A stretch of DNA of 64,000 nucleotides, taken from positions 13,887,750-13,951,749 of the forward strand of contig CM073551.1 of NCBI GenBank assembly GCA_037074615.1, given 5' to 3'. Within the stretch, counting starts at the first letter, position 1. Each line of letters starts with the position of its first letter. Below the pieces are notes generated by a model. That model was not told the DNA's origin, did not search any database, and worked only from the letters and a program-made list of their open reading frames with translations. A program made the position numbers and the translations under genes. This DNA is from Leucaena leucocephala. Its lineage: Eukaryota; Streptophyta; Magnoliopsida; Fabales; Fabaceae. This document shows, in pieces, positions 1 to 11,365 of the stretch.

Positions 1-825
1 CTCATAATTTCTAGACTATAAATCCGAGTCTACAAAAATATGCATGGGTACTTTACTATAAACCTTCCTAATTGAGTCCCTTATGCTATCATCTGAACTC
101 TCTTCACTACCTGAAGAGTCAAAGTCTAGGTGTACCTCATCTTTATACAGCATTAAAGGTTGGGGGTCTCACTGATTAGCTGATGTTTCAAGCTTAACTT
201 TATGAATCCCCATGTCTACTACTCCAACATTTACCCTGTGTTTTGCGACCAAAAGTCTTCTCTCATCGTGACTTATGACTTAACTTGTCGCAACTTGGAC
301 ATCTAGCATGCTCACTATAGTATCTGGTCACAACATGATACCTTAAGCTACTCTTACAACTTCCTTAGTCGTGAACTGATCAGCTTCTATCTCTATCCAT
401 AGAGGAAACTGCTTCTTAAACATTATTCTGCTTAGTCCAGCCATATTATTTTAATAAACATGAGACCTCGGCTGTATCGGTTGACTAAGATTAGCCGATC
501 GTAATCATATCCTTCGTAAGACTATAAAGCTTAGGGTACAGTCTCATTCGTCTAGTGTCACTGTCTTATATCTAAACCTTTCTAAGCAGTGAACACCATC
601 CCTATATCATACTCTAGGGAAAGAACCACTCAAACTTCTCATTTGTTTAAGGGATCAGTCTCACTAAACCAGAGCATCACTGAGCCAGAACCTTCTGTTC
701 TGTGCCAGAATCTTATCCTCTGAGCCAGAACCTTTTGGTCTGTGCTAACTTTATTCTGTACTAACGCCAGAAATCATCTGTTCAGAGCATTTCCTAAGCC
801 AGAATCCTTTGCTCTGATACCAAAA
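1..825 (-). mobile_element. 5' leader/internal region of a Ty3-gypsy element running off the left edge
   Basis: Read on the minus strand, this is the sequence directly downstream of the 5' LTR at 826-3876 and its primer-binding site. No open gag frame is visible here; every frame is stop-rich. Positions 660-810 hold several copies of a short phrase resembling 'gagccagaatcctttgctctg', similar to the leader of the related element at 14409-14500. A degenerate cluster of gcgac/cgtgac/gtcgcaac motifs lies at about 240-300. The rest of the element is outside the window. Confidence 0.6.
811..822 (-). other. Primer-binding site of the left gypsy element
   Basis: The plus strand reads GCTCTGATACCA, the complement of TGGTATCAGAGC, the usual plant LTR-retrotransposon site matching the 3' end of initiator tRNA-Met. 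It lies three bases inside the LTR end, as in the related elements at 14397 and 37976, and fixes the minus orientation. Confidence 0.85.
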
Positions 826-3800
826 TGAAATATCCTTATTTTTGTACGTCTTAGGGACCAATTGGTAGTATTTAGAACCACTTTCAAGGTCATTGAAGTC
901 CAATTTCTCAATCTGGAGTTTTACTCTTATCGAGTACTGTTCACTATGTAAATTCCAGATGAGTGACCTGACTTCGAAAAATCATAACTAATTCTAGAAA
1001 AATCAGAATGCAGTGGTTCAAATTGCTACATGAAGCTAACTCAATACTATTTCAAGGAAAAATAACTCGTTGACCATTCCTTGTCCAAGTCAACGTCAGT
1101 CAAAGTTACAACTTTACTGTTTATCCAGCGTTTTTCTCCTGAATCTAGCATTTTGGTCCCAACTTTGATAAGTTATATCTCCATGTGTAGACATCGAAAT
1201 GAGACATTCTATATATCAAATCGAAGCTTGGTATGTCTACTATTTATCATAAACATATCATACATTTATTTAAACATTTACTATTTTTTATTATAGATCA
1301 AACATCACTATATCACCACGAGTTACTGTTAATGGTGGCAAATTCCAGCAAGCAACTTTACATACATATGCATACATCAATCACATGTCAAACAAACATG
1401 CCAAACAATACTTATCATTAAATAATAAATCTTTATACAACAGGGCATGAACAAAATCCTCGTATCTCTATTACATCTTTCCTACCTGAAATCCGGCAGT
1501 ATAACTACTATACTTAATCTGTAAAAATAACTGATCTTGTACTGATTCGGTAATTCCCGTGAGAATTACCATTCTACATAAGTACCTAGGAAAGACTGGA
1601 TGAACCGACTAGGTCCACTCACTTCCAGACTCCTTAGACAGTACCTACGTACACAGTACGTATCATCTCCTTATGTTCAGTCTGAAAATCGGCAGCATAA
1701 CGGCGTCTTACAGCATTCTCAAAATTCACTTGGACATAACCTCTCTGTAATGGGTTATAAATAGGGGATGAGATTCGGGGGAATCTCAGTAGCAAACGGT
1801 ACTAAACAATGCATGCATTAAAGTAAATACTTGTGCTTGCTTGTGAAAGTGTAAACATTGTGTAATGTGCATGCTTCCATGTAACATATGAAATACAATT
1901 GGCCAAGGTAATCATAGAAACAGAGCTTCAATCATATACACATATGCACACAATTCAACAAAGTCATAGCACAATCAAGCATAACATTCAATACATACAA
2001 GTTTAGAGTAAGTTTACTACCTTATTGCTTTACTTCTTTCCACTTTAACTTTGCTTCTTCCTTCTTACTTTTCCTTGCTATGTGGCTGCCCTCTTTTGAG
2101 CACGCCAAGCAAATCCTAACATCACATTACCATCCAACCATTACAATCTAACTTCTCTTGAACACTAAGCTTACTTTAAGTAACATAACATCCTTTAATC
2201 TTTACCAATTGACTTGACCTTTGAATCAATTGATGTCTTGACCTTACCCTACACAATTTGGCCTTTTGAATCCATTTATGAACTCAAAACAACCAAATTC
2301 CAGCAACTATGCACTGTTCCGGACAGATTTGAAAAACATGCATAATTCTTTCAAAAATTCTCATTTTGATTCCAATGCTTCCCATACTTGTTCCTCCACT
2401 TTTCCCCCACACAAAATCTCATTTTAAGACCATTGGAAGCATCAAAATCATGAAATTCAAATCACTGTTCACGCGAGTGAACAGTAACCGTGAGGAATTT
2501 TCAACATTATAACCTTTAATTCCAATGGTTTCCAAGGTTCAAAACCTTTCCAATCCTACACAAAATCATCATATAAACTCAATGGAAGCATTAAATCATT
2601 GAAATTCCATTTCCTTCTATCATGAACAGTGCAAACCGAAATGGTAAAGTCAAGAACATCAACTTACTTCACAACCAAGCATGTAACTAACTTGTTTAAG
2701 CTTGTCTTAACTATCTATGACTTAAAACTCATATTCCTTTCACATATACACAAAAATTCCAGCAGCATCTCCCCAAGATTTAAGCCTCAAAAATCACTTA
2801 AACTCAAGCACAAACCATAAGAACAAAAGGTAGAAGCAAGGAGACAACTTACCTTACTTGCTCCTTCAAGACCCTTGCTTCTTCCTTGATTTCTTCCACT
2901 TTCTTTCTCTAGAACTCACTTCTCTTTCTAAAGGAGCTCTTGGGTGTGAAGAATGAATGGAAAGGGGGGGTATTTATAGCAAAAGTCATGTGCCATTTGA
3001 AGGCTAAGATCACTTTGGAAACTATTTGATCTAATGGTTAAAGGTTTGATCTTGGAATGTCTTTTCACTTTTCACTCAAGACCTTACCACCATGACATCA
3101 CTAGCATGCCCTCCCTTGGTACACCTAACCCTTCCTCTTTTTGGGTGCCATTCTTGTGTCCTTGTGGGTCCCACCATGTGCAACACCTAATTCTTACTTT
3201 ATTCTCTTTTTCTTTCTTTTCAAAAATCCATAAATTATTTATTATTTGGACTTGGGCTCCAAGATAACTTTTGGGCCTTATTGGGCTGGCCTAGGACGAT
3301 ATATTGGGCCTCTTTTAGGTCCAATAGCTAACTGGCCCAAATCCCAATGTACTTTCCTCATACCGATATCCGTAACTTACCCTGATCTTAGCATAAATGC
3401 TAAACACCTCTTTTAATTGTTCTAACATTTTTAGAAATTCATTCTAATATAAAATGAATTCTATACAAAGTTTCATAATTTTCTGAGACCCAGAAGTCCT
3501 GTTAAAAATTACATATGTTTCCTTTAACCCTTTATCGGTGTCATTTTTCACCGTAAATTCCATAATTAATTCTACAGGACTCCTTTTTGACTCCTGTCAA
3601 CTCCATAAATTCTCATATTAATTATAATAATTTACTATCAAATTTCCTCTGATATCCATCCATTGTGTGAAATGACCAAAATGCCCTCCATTTACTTCTG
3701 GTTTCTTAGGGCATCACAGTGGCATTTTCGTAATTTTGCACTTTGGCTCTTAGACTTTCTTCCTCTTCCAATTAATCCTTTTCTTTACATAAACATGGCC

Positions 3801-3876
3801 ACATATTTTCCTAAATATCTCATATATTTTATTTAATCTGTACATACAACTTAGTACAGAAATTAGGGATGTTACA
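826..3876 (-). mobile_element. 5' LTR (3.05 kb) of Tekay-like Ty3-gypsy element
   Basis: On the minus strand the LTR begins TGTAACATCCC at 3876 and ends GGATATTTCA at 826, directly beside the primer-binding site. Long stretches match, in inverted orientation, the LTRs at 11494-14393, 17269-20168 and 21216-24821; examples are the block at about 840-1200 and the one at 1560-1790. A TATAAATA box lies on the minus strand at 2971-2978 before a C-rich run, as in the sister LTRs. ORFs inside it are chance frames. The other LTR is outside the window, so no target-site duplication can be confirmed; the bases next to the outer end are CATTC. Confidence 0.8.
2971..2978 (-). promoter_or_regulatory. LTR TATA box
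   Basis: TATAAATA on the minus strand is followed by a C-rich run. The same context recurs at 13056-13063, 18831-18838 and, on the minus strand, near 22560 in related LTRs, so this is probably the family's core promoter. Confidence 0.5.
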
Positions 3877-5204
3877 CATTCAACAATAAATATGTAGCAT
3901 GAATTCATGTCTCTAAAGATCTAGAAGTGATAATTGTGCTAATAAGAGTTAATAATAGTGCCTTCTTCATTTCTCTTTTCCTTTTTTTTTCTTGGATCTT
4001 TTCTTGCACCGTCCTCCCCTTTTTTTCCTTTTTTTTATTTGGCACCTCATGCACAGAATCTGTAGCACACATCACAACAATAAGAATTTTTGACCTGAAT
4101 AAAATTTTATTTTGCAAATGAAGTTTATGCATATATGACTTTCTATATAAATAATGGATGAAATAAAATGATGGGCTCAAAGTGGTGACTAAGGATATGA
4201 ATGTAGTGGGCTTGTGTTTGGGATAAAAGGGTTTAGAAATGAATATCTCTATCATGTTCAATTCATAAGATTGCAAGTCATTCTCAACTCAGAGCCAAGA
4301 CAAGTTCTAGAGGATATAAACCAATTGAATAATCACTCAATATAGAAATTTAGGTTGAGAATCCTTCCAACTAGGGTTTTGATCTAAATTGCTCATAAGC
4401 TAAAGTCCCAAACAAAGTTCATCATTCACTAGGCATTAGAACACTTATCACAACTGAAAACCCTCTAAACAATGATTTAAAAGTTTCAAAGTAATCACTT
4501 GGAGTCATGTAATAATCCTAAATTCAATAGCAAAAGTTCAAGTGTTTCAAATTCAATTTCCAAGATTCTCAAAGAAAAATTCAAGTGTGGCAATGGTTTC
4601 GAAGGACTAAAAAGGATTTGAAATTAGGGGACAATGAATTATTTGTGAAAGCATCTTAGTAGTTCAAAAGGAATCATTCTTTCCAGCATTGCACACGGCA
4701 AAGAGAAGGTAATTGGACATTTTCCAAAAGTGGGTCGCGACTTAAAACATTTACGGTCGCGATCTATTTTCACAGGGGTGCATGCTCAGAAATTTTCAAA
4801 CATTGGTCGCGACTGGTGAAATTGCCTATCGTGACTCAAATACACAAAGAGAAACAGTCGCGACAAGTAAGGTACTATAGTCGTGACTCAAATAGATAGA
4901 GAGGTATTATCGCGACCATACAGCACGTAGGTCGCGACTGTAGTTCACAGGGAGCATGTTAGTCCAAAATTCCATCACAGGACGCGACCATAAATCACAT
5001 ATGTCACGACCATTATTCACAGAGACTACCAAGTGACAGTTTTCAAAGTCCAAAAATGGTTTTCAAGCTAAATCCTTTTTACCAATTAACAATTTTGTTT
5101 AAGTTAGAGGTCCAATTTTCAGCAATTCACCACATGTTAAGATCAAAAACAAAAATTTTGTGATGAAAGATTGGATTAATTACAAATAAAGCAAGAGTAA
5201 AACA
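3877..5204 (-). mobile_element. Probable 3' LTR of the Athila-like element
   Basis: It starts (minus strand) with TGTTTTACTC immediately after a polypurine tract. The outer end is not resolved because the gypsy LTR at 826-3876 abuts it. It has no credible gene; a 123-codon minus-strand frame at 3905-4276 looks like chance. The region 4734-5015 holds a run of GTCGCGAC palindromes and mutated versions. A matching 5' LTR could not be aligned convincingly to 10448-11365, though that region also carries GTCGCGAC sites. Confidence 0.55.
4734..5015. repeat. Cluster of GTCGCGAC palindromes
   Basis: Intact GTCGCGAC occurs at 4734-4741 and again near 4805, 4857 and 4931, with degenerate forms between them (tcgcgatc, tcgtgac, tcgcgacc, gacgcgacc, tcacgac). 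Neighbouring sites are often 22-23 bp apart start to start. Most decayed copies differ by C-to-T or G-to-A changes, as expected from deamination of methylated CpG. Confidence 0.7.
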
Positions 5205-5220
5205 TCCTCCCTCACACTTA
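5205..5220 (-). other. Polypurine tract of the Athila-like element
   Basis: The minus strand reads TAAGTGTGAGGGAGGA directly before the LTR start TGTTTTAC. A G-rich tract beside a TG-initial LTR is the expected plus-strand priming site, and the placement agrees with the integrase C-terminus ending about 440 bp upstream. Confidence 0.65.
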
Positions 5221-5655
5221 AAGTTGACAGTGTCCTCACTGTCAACAGAACCAGAAATGATAGCACTGTATGAAGTCAAACAAATCTAGCTCAAACATAG
5301 CAAATGATCTTATCACTCAATGCAAATTTTTTAATGAGGCGTGCAGTCACATTTAAGTCATACAAAGCAGTACAAGTAAAGCAAAGATGACAGGATGGGT
5401 AAAGTCATGCATGTGAGTGTGTGGATGGAAAGGTAACCATTGAAGAGTGTGCAACATATGGACAGTAACAGGGAAGTAGAACAAAGAAGAAATAATCCTA
5501 GAATAAACATAAATAAACTGAAGACAAACAGAACTAAACTAAAAATGGAATCTAATCTACTGAATCATCCCTTTCCTATACTCAACCTAGCATAGCGATC
5601 ATCATCAATAGAAGAATGTGTAAAAGGTAGGAGATAGGAAAGAGATAACCTGGCC
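5221..5655 (-). other. 3' untranslated stretch of the Athila-like element
   Basis: About 435 bp between the integrase C-terminal frame and the polypurine tract. I see no coding potential, RNA gene or clear repeat. Confidence 0.5.
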
Positions 5656-5844
5656 TCAAGGTGGCAAAACAGGTTCCTCATAAAGTTTCAAATGATGGCC
5701 ATTGGCCTGAAAAATGCTGCCTGTCGCTTCCTCTTCCAACTCAATCATCCCAAACTCGTGGACTTTAACAACTGTGTAAGCTCCATCCCAGCTAGTTTTT
5801 AACTTGCCATGTTTGAACTTGAATCGAGCTTGGTATCTTAACAC
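5656..5844 (-). pseudogene. Integrase C-terminal segment (Athila-like)
   Basis: A 62-codon frame whose residues match the end of Athila-type integrases: an arginine/lysine-rich start, the pattern 'GKLKTSWDGAYTVVKV', and a closing 'ANGHHLKLYEE' where the family usually has NGHRLKPF. This small beta-rich domain follows the catalytic core and helps bind DNA. It is separated from the core frame (ending at 6016) by about 170 bp with frame breaks, including an A-rich slip near 5865, so the original polyprotein is disrupted. Confidence 0.75.
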
Positions 5845-6015
5845 TCGATCTCCTTCCTTAAACTTTTTTTCTCAAAATATTAGCATCATGGAATAACTTT
5901 GTCTTCTGTTTATAGATTTCAGAGCTGCTGTATGCATCCAATCGAATCTCTTCTTGCTCTTGAATCTACAATAACCTGTTCGAACTGGCTTCCTCGAGGT
6001 TCTCATTGCAAGTTT

Positions 6016-7125
6016 TCACTGCCCAAAAGTCTTGCGCTCTATCTCTACAGGCATGTGACAAGCTTTTCCAAAAACTGTCTTATACGGGGACATGCCTAGA
6101 GGGGTTTTAAAAGCTGTCCTGTACGCCCATAAAGCATCATCTAGTCTTAAGTTCCAGTCCTTATTGGATGGCTTGACAATCCTCTCCAGTATGTGCTTTA
6201 TTTCCCTATTAGAAACCTCTGCCAGACCATTAGTTTGGGGGTCGTATGGGGTTGATACTTTATGAGTTACACCATATTTTGCCAATAGGTTATTGATCAA
6301 CTTATTGCAAAAATAGGTACCTTGATCGCTAATTACGGCTCTTGGTACTCCAAACCTACTAAAGATATGAGACCTTAGGAATTTCAAAACTATTTGGGCA
6401 TCATCTAGCCTTATGGGGATGGCTTCTACCCACCTAGATAAGTAGTCTACAGCCAGCAAAATATACTGAAACCCTGCTGAAGGTGGAAGAGGTCCCATGA
6501 AGTCTATCCCCCATACATCAAAAACCTCACAAAATAGAATAGGGTGTTGTGGCATTTCATGCCTCTTACTAATCCCTCCAAATCTCTGGCACCTATAACA
6601 AGCTTTATAAAACTCAAAAGCATCTTTAAAAAGGGAAGACCAATAGAAACCGGATTCAAGGACCCTACGTGCAGTCCTTTTTCCTCCAAAATGACCTCCA
6701 CAAACCCATGAATGGCATGCTTCCAAAACTGATCTGTGATCTTGATCTGGGACACATCGTCTTAACACTTGGTCTGAGCACAGCTTCCATAGAAAAGGTC
6801 TATCCCAAATGAAGTATTTAGATTCGCTCTTGAGCTTTTGGGCCTGGAATTTAGTCAAATGAGAAGGGATTAGGACAGTTTTAATGAAATTAACTAAATG
6901 AGCATACCAAGGTTCTATAACAGTAACCAAACAAAGAGATTGGTCAGGGAAAGAGTCATAAATGAGATCAGAACTAAGTACTCCCCGTGTCTTTGTTAGT
7001 AATCTGCTCAGATGATCTGCAACGTGGTTCACATTTCCAGCTCGATCCCTCACCTCTATATCAAACTCTTGAAGCAGTAACATCCATCGTAGGAGTCTCG
7101 GTTTAGATTGAGGTTTGTGGAACAA
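6016..7125 (-). pseudogene. Ty3-gypsy integrase (zinc-binding and catalytic core)
   Basis: A 369-codon frame. Residues ~1-30 are the end of RNase H (ending DHLSRLL). A zinc-binding H..H..CxxC region follows at about residues 140-190 ('ACHSWVCGGHFGG' then 'CYRCQRFGG'). The catalytic core then carries all three acidic residues: the D in 'VWGIDFMGPLPP', the D in 'AVISDQGTYF', and the E in 'NGLAEVSNREIKH'. The integrase inserts retrotransposon cDNA into the chromosome. The frame is long and open, but it is not continuous with RT/RNase H upstream (overlap and frame shift at 7056-7125), so the gene is a broken part of a larger polyprotein. The initial Met is not a natural start. Confidence 0.9.
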
Positions 7126-7736
7126 ATACTTGACTGCGCATGATCTGTGTAAACAACTACCTTGGAATTAATTAGATATGCTCTGAATTTATCCAAGGCT
7201 ACCACAATGGCATACAATTCTTTCTCAGTAGTGGTGTAATTAAGTTGAGCAGTATCAAGTGTTTTCAAGGCATAGGCAATCACTCTAGATAGATTACCTT
7301 CCCTTTGACCTATCATAGCTCCCACGGCATAATTGGAAGCATCACAAGATAGTTCAAATGGAAGATCCCAATCTGGTGATGTTAGAACATGAGGAGAAAT
7401 CAACCTCTCCTTTAATTTTTCAAAAGCCTCTTTACAGTCATTAGAGAAAACAAAGTCAGTGTCCTTTTGCAGAAGTTTTGAGAGTGGTAAAGCAATTTTA
7501 CTAAAGTCTTTGATGAATCTTCTATAAAACCCAACGTGCCCTAGAAAAGATCGAAGTTCTTTTAAAGTTGTGGGGTAGGGCAGTGAGAAAATAACTTTAA
7601 TTTTTGCTTTATCCACCTCAATTCCCTTGCTAGATATAAGATGTCCGAGTATTATTCCATGATCAACTATGAAATGGCTCTTTTCAAAGTTTAAAACCAG
7701 TTTTTTTCTCAATACATCTAACAAGGACTTTATCAA
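7056..7736 (-). pseudogene. RT thumb and RNase H domain (Athila-like)
   Basis: A 226-codon frame containing the connection 'LGHLISSKGIEVDKAKIKVI', the 'LRSFLGHVGFYRRFIKDFSKIA' segment typical of Ty3 RT ends, and the RNase H core 'LSCDASNYAVGAMIGQ' with catalytic D, 'TEKELYAIV' with catalytic E, and 'VVVYTDHA' with catalytic D. RNase H degrades the RNA strand during reverse transcription. A frame break near 7100 separates the end of this domain from the integrase frame; another near 7700 separates it from the RT catalytic region. Confidence 0.88.
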
Positions 7737-8410
7737 GGCTTACTAAACATTCATCAAAAGAATTTCCATAAACAGTAAAATCATCCATGAACACATCCAT
7801 GTATTTCTCAGTGAAATCAGAAAATATGGAAAGCATGCAACGTTGAAATGTGCCAGGGGCATTACACAAGCCAAATGGCATTCTTTTATAGGCATATATG
7901 CCAAAGGGACATATAAATGTGGTCTTTTCTCTAGTCCCTCGGGTCTATGGGAATCTGAAAGTATCCTGAATATCCATCTAGGAAACAATAATGACACTTC
8001 CCTACTAATCTCTCAAGCATTTGATCAATAAAAGGCAAAGGGAAATGATCTTTCCTAGTGGAGTCATTCAACTTCCTATAGTCAATACAAACTCGCCATG
8101 AATTCTGCACTCTAGTAGGTATTAACTCATTGTTCTCATTTTTAACTACTGTCATTCCGCTCTTTTTGGGTACTACATGCACAGGTGATACCCATTCGCT
8201 ATCTGAAATAGCATAAATGATTCCTTCCTTCAACAGTTTATTAATTTCCTTCCTGACCACATCAGAGATCAATGGGTTTAATCTCCTTTGGGGTTGTTTA
8301 ATTGGCTTGGAATCCTCATTCAGCAGGATTCTGTGAGTGTAAATAGTAGCATCTATCTCCTTTATATCAGCTAATTGCCAACCCAAAGCCTCTCTATTCT
8401 TCTTAAGCAC
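7684..8410 (-). pseudogene. Ty3-gypsy reverse transcriptase
   Basis: Two adjacent frames: 7931-8410 holds RT blocks 1-4 ('EGIIYAISDSEWVSPVHVV', 'WRVCIDYRKLND', 'CFLDGYSGYFQIPI'), and 7684-7881 holds the catalytic block ('MPFGLCNAPGTFQRCM', then 'MDVFMDDFTVYG'). The DD pair is intact. A frameshift near 7925 lies between the two. The pattern 'VVKNENNELIPTRVQ' between blocks is characteristic of Athila-type elements. A stop and frame change just upstream (about 8411-8425) separate RT from the protease/linker frame. Confidence 0.9.
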
Positions 8411-8861
8411 ACTTAATAATTAGACTCTTCAGTGACAGTCAAAGAATTAGAGATAATCACCGGCAATTTTGAGTCTGGCTCAAGGTAAGCATACTTAAGG
8501 TTAGAAGGTAAATCTTTCAATTCTAACACTGGGGGTTGAATAATAGAGGGGGTAAGATGGGGGAAATCATTAGAGGTAGAAATACTCCCCTTTGTGTCCT
8601 CTCAGAGGATGCTCATGTTCAGCTCTGTAGGGCTTCCCATCTGACCTGTAATCTCTTCAGTAGCTACACCAAACTTAAGTTGGTCCATAGCTGCAACATA
8701 GTTGGGATCACACTCCCTCATACCTACATCATTGTCAGAAATTAAATCATTTATGTATGGTAAAGCATGAGAAGTAATTTTGGAATGAGAGTGAGGAGAA
8801 GTAGGGTTAGAACATATTGGCCCTTTAACCGAAATAGTGGGAAGGTGATCTGAAGGAATTT

Positions 8862-9773
8862 TTAGTTCATTGGATGCGTCTGGTATATATGGTCGCGACC
8901 TTTCAGCGTATTGTCGAGACTGACTCTGACAGGTGCATCTCTGGAGCTTTTAGTCGCAACTTTATATTCATCCTGTCGCGACTTGTGCTCTCTGGAGTTT
9001 TGTGTTGCGACATGTAAACCATTTGGTCGTGACTCCTCTTCACAGACAGGTTGTCCCTTAGTAGATTGAGGTTTAGTTGCGACACCTTTATCTTCGTATT
9101 GCGACTGGTAGTCTCTGGAGTTTTGCGTCGCGACCTTAAATTCATTTGGTCGCGACTCATCTTCACAGTGGATTGCAGACTGATGTTGCGTCACGATGTT
9201 AAGGTTATTGGGTAACGACTTTTTATCATAGAAACTTGACCCTTCATTGATTGTTGGCCTTTCAGCTTCCAGAATACCTTGGGATCCTGCAAAATCACTC
9301 AACAAACCTTTTGCAAGTGCATTATCTCTATCATCGTCATGCAAACTTAATTCATGTTCATCCCTAACTTCTTCAATAGCATAATCAATGGCATTTAAAG
9401 TAGTAAACGCAGAGTTATCATAGGGATATCTCATTGCTTCATTCATGTTAAAACTTACCACATGTTCTCCAACTTCCATTATAATGGAGCTATGCTTCAT
9501 ACTAATGATGGTTTTGGAAGTTTGGAGGAAAGGTCGGCCAAGGATCAAAGTGCTATCATTTACAAGCTCATTAGAGATATCCAGAACATAGAAGTCAGCT
9601 GGGAACACTAAGTCTTTGACCTGCACTAGAATATCTTCAAGAATTCCCTTGGGATACCTAATTGACCTATCAGCTAGTTGGAGTACTACATTTGTGTCTC
9701 TCAGATTGTTGACACCTAAAGCCTGATAAACTGACCAAGGCATTACATTAATGGCTACCCCTAGATCTAGCAA
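8862..9773 (-). pseudogene. Aspartic protease and repetitive linker (Athila-like)
   Basis: A 303-codon frame. Residues 1-100 are a retroviral-type aspartic protease: it opens with 'LDLGVAINVMPWSVYQALG' (family: D-L-G-A-S-I-N-L-M-P), followed by 'VLQLADRSIRYPKGILEDIL' and 'LILGRPFLQTSKTII', the flap and ILGRPFL signature. After about residue 190 the protein becomes low-complexity and hydrophilic, with a 17-residue repeat beginning 'VATQNSR'. This linker between protease and RT is normally variable and not catalytic. The protease processes the Gag-Pol polyprotein. An alanine in the family motif is Val here ('DLGVA'). Confidence 0.85.
8890..9220 (-). repeat. 51-bp/17-codon GTCGCGAC repeat inside the protease linker
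   Basis: GTCGCGAC and one- or two-base variants (gtcgagac, gtcgcaac, gttgcgac, gtcgtgac, ttgcgac, gtcacgat) recur with alternating spacers of about 14 and 21 bp. The 21-bp spacer contains CTCTGGAGTTTT; the 14-bp spacer ends in 'cattTG'. The sum with two octamers is 51 bp. The sense (minus) strand reads as peptide units starting VAT and containing SR, for example VATQNSREHKSRQDEYK. The same layout and spacer text occur in the copia LTRs at 47969-48223 and 55137-55391. Confidence 0.75.
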
Positions 9774-9794
9774 TGCTCCCTTAATAGGAATATT

Positions 9795-10447
9795 TCATAT
9801 AGTGCATGGGATTGTATAGGAGCCTGGGTCTTGGCACTTAACCGGTAGTTCATCTTTAAAAAGGGATGACACATTAGCACTCACCTGAATTCTCTCAAGA
9901 GGCCTAAATTTCTTTTTATCAGCACACAATTCTTTTAAAAATTTTGCATACTTAGGGTTTCTCTTGAGGAATTCAACCATAAGGATGTTTATTTCCAGTT
10001 TATTGACAGATTGTAAGCATCTTTTACAAAATCAGGATCAACTTTTTTCTTCCCAGCAAAATAAGAGTTAGGAAAAGGGAGATCTTTTATACTTACCTCC
10101 TTACCTGTATGCAAAGAGGCTCCTTGCTTGCTCGACTCCTGCTTCTCCTCAGGTTTCTTTCCTTTGTATGCTGGACTTGGTAATGTTGTTGCTTCTTCCT
10201 GCAGCTCTTGCATCTCCACTTGTGCTTGTGAGCACTCCTCTTGAGTTGCCTTCTTGCTCATTAGCCGCTGTTCTCTAATGCTTTCAGAATTCCCAACTTT
10301 CATTTGTGGCTGTGGTGAATTCTCAAAATCAGATTCTTCCTTATCCTCCTGTGGTGCATCAGCTTCCTTAAAATGCACCTGTCTTCCACTTCTTAGAGAT
10401 ATGGCATTCACCCCTCTTGGATGGAAGAATGCCCTCGAATGAGCGTC
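9795..10447 (-). pseudogene. Gag C-terminal region (Athila-like), 5'-truncated
   Basis: Two neighbouring frames, 9989-10411 and 9795-9980, split by a stop at about 9987. The first opens with 'NAISLRSGRQVHF', the hallmark that follows the nucleocapsid in Athila-type Gag (usual form VNAITLRSGK); the codons just upstream to about 10447 still read 'FFHPRGV'. The second contains 'FLKRNPKYAKFLKELC', matching the helical segment before the protease. The N-terminal capsid and zinc-knuckle parts are missing upstream, where stop-rich leader-like sequence begins. A deletion of roughly the first half of gag is the simplest reading. Confidence 0.75.
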
Positions 10448-11365
10448 GATCGACTAACCCTAGAATTCAAGCAATCGAATCAATTAGCAACAATCGTTGA
10501 CAACCGTTCAACTAGCTTAAACTCAAAAATGAAATATTCTATTTAAACCAGCATTCAAAACATCCAAAGTAAATTACAATTTTCTAATATGAGAATAATC
10601 AATCGATATTCAAAACTTGTTCATATGATGAAAAACCTTAAATCTAGCAGCAATCATAATATGACAAGATGCAAATTAGAACAGAAGAAACTCCCCGTTT
10701 CAGTCCATGAGCTCAAGATAATAGATCCATCACCAAGAGACTAAAGGTCTAGCCTCTCATGACTTCTGCTGCACTGCAATCGCTGTTCAGATGTGATGCC
10801 ATGAAGAAACGATGAAGAGATGAAGGTGAATGGTGTAGAACGATGGAAGCTAAGTGGAAAGTCTGTGGATAGCGCTCGAGTACTACTTCTTAGCCTAATC
10901 AGGTCCAAAAATCAGCCTCCTCTTTGACGGCAGCCTCCCTCTCTTCTTATAACAGCATGACCTAATCCAAAACAGCTTCAGCAATTTTGTACTATTAGTC
11001 GCGACCAGATACACGTGTTGGTCGCGACCTATAAACAGTGAGAATCTTTCAGAAGAATTATGGGTCACGACTAAATAGCACAGAGGCGTGGTTCCACTTT
11101 CATTGTCTTTTGATTTTTTTCCTGGTCCTTGTTCTCTTCCAAAGTACCTGTAATTCAACATAAAAGCTCACTATAAAAGTCCAGATCAGTAGATAACCGA
11201 ATATATGCAGTTTGAAAGAGTTATTTTACCATTCTATCCTTTAATTAGCACATTACCACGCACAATCATGTAATTCATAAAAGTACAATTTAAGGCATGA
11301 AATAAATGGTAAAGTTATTATAAAACTCTCAAAATTGTCATAGAAACCATATAATAAATATGTCT
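10448..11365 (-). mobile_element. 5' leader/LTR remnant of the Athila-like element
   Basis: About 0.9 kb of non-coding sequence upstream (minus sense) of the truncated gag. It contains two intact GTCGCGAC palindromes at 10998-11005 and 11021-11028 (23 bp apart) and a mutated one near 11063. No PBS could be recognised and no clean alignment to 3877-5204 was seen by eye, so whether this is LTR, leader or both is open. Confidence 0.45.

Larger units (their letters stand above)
3877..11365 (-). mobile_element. Decayed Athila-like Ty3-gypsy retrotransposon
   Basis: Minus-strand domains run in the order gag C-terminus, protease, RT, RNase H, integrase, integrase C-terminal segment, polypurine tract, LTR. 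That is the Ty3-gypsy order, and the residue style (LRSG gag tail, D-L-G-A/V protease, VFMDDF RT) fits the Athila clade. The 3' LTR starts near 5204 and runs left at least to 3877, where the next element abuts. The 5' side (10448-11365) is leader or LTR-like sequence without the N-terminal gag, so an internal deletion is likely. The right border against SIRE-like coding sequence lies at about 11360 and is not sharply defined. Confidence 0.75.

Noticed and set aside
3905..4276. 123-codon minus-strand ORF
   Set aside because: Low-complexity lysine-rich frame in an LTR region with no recognisable domain.
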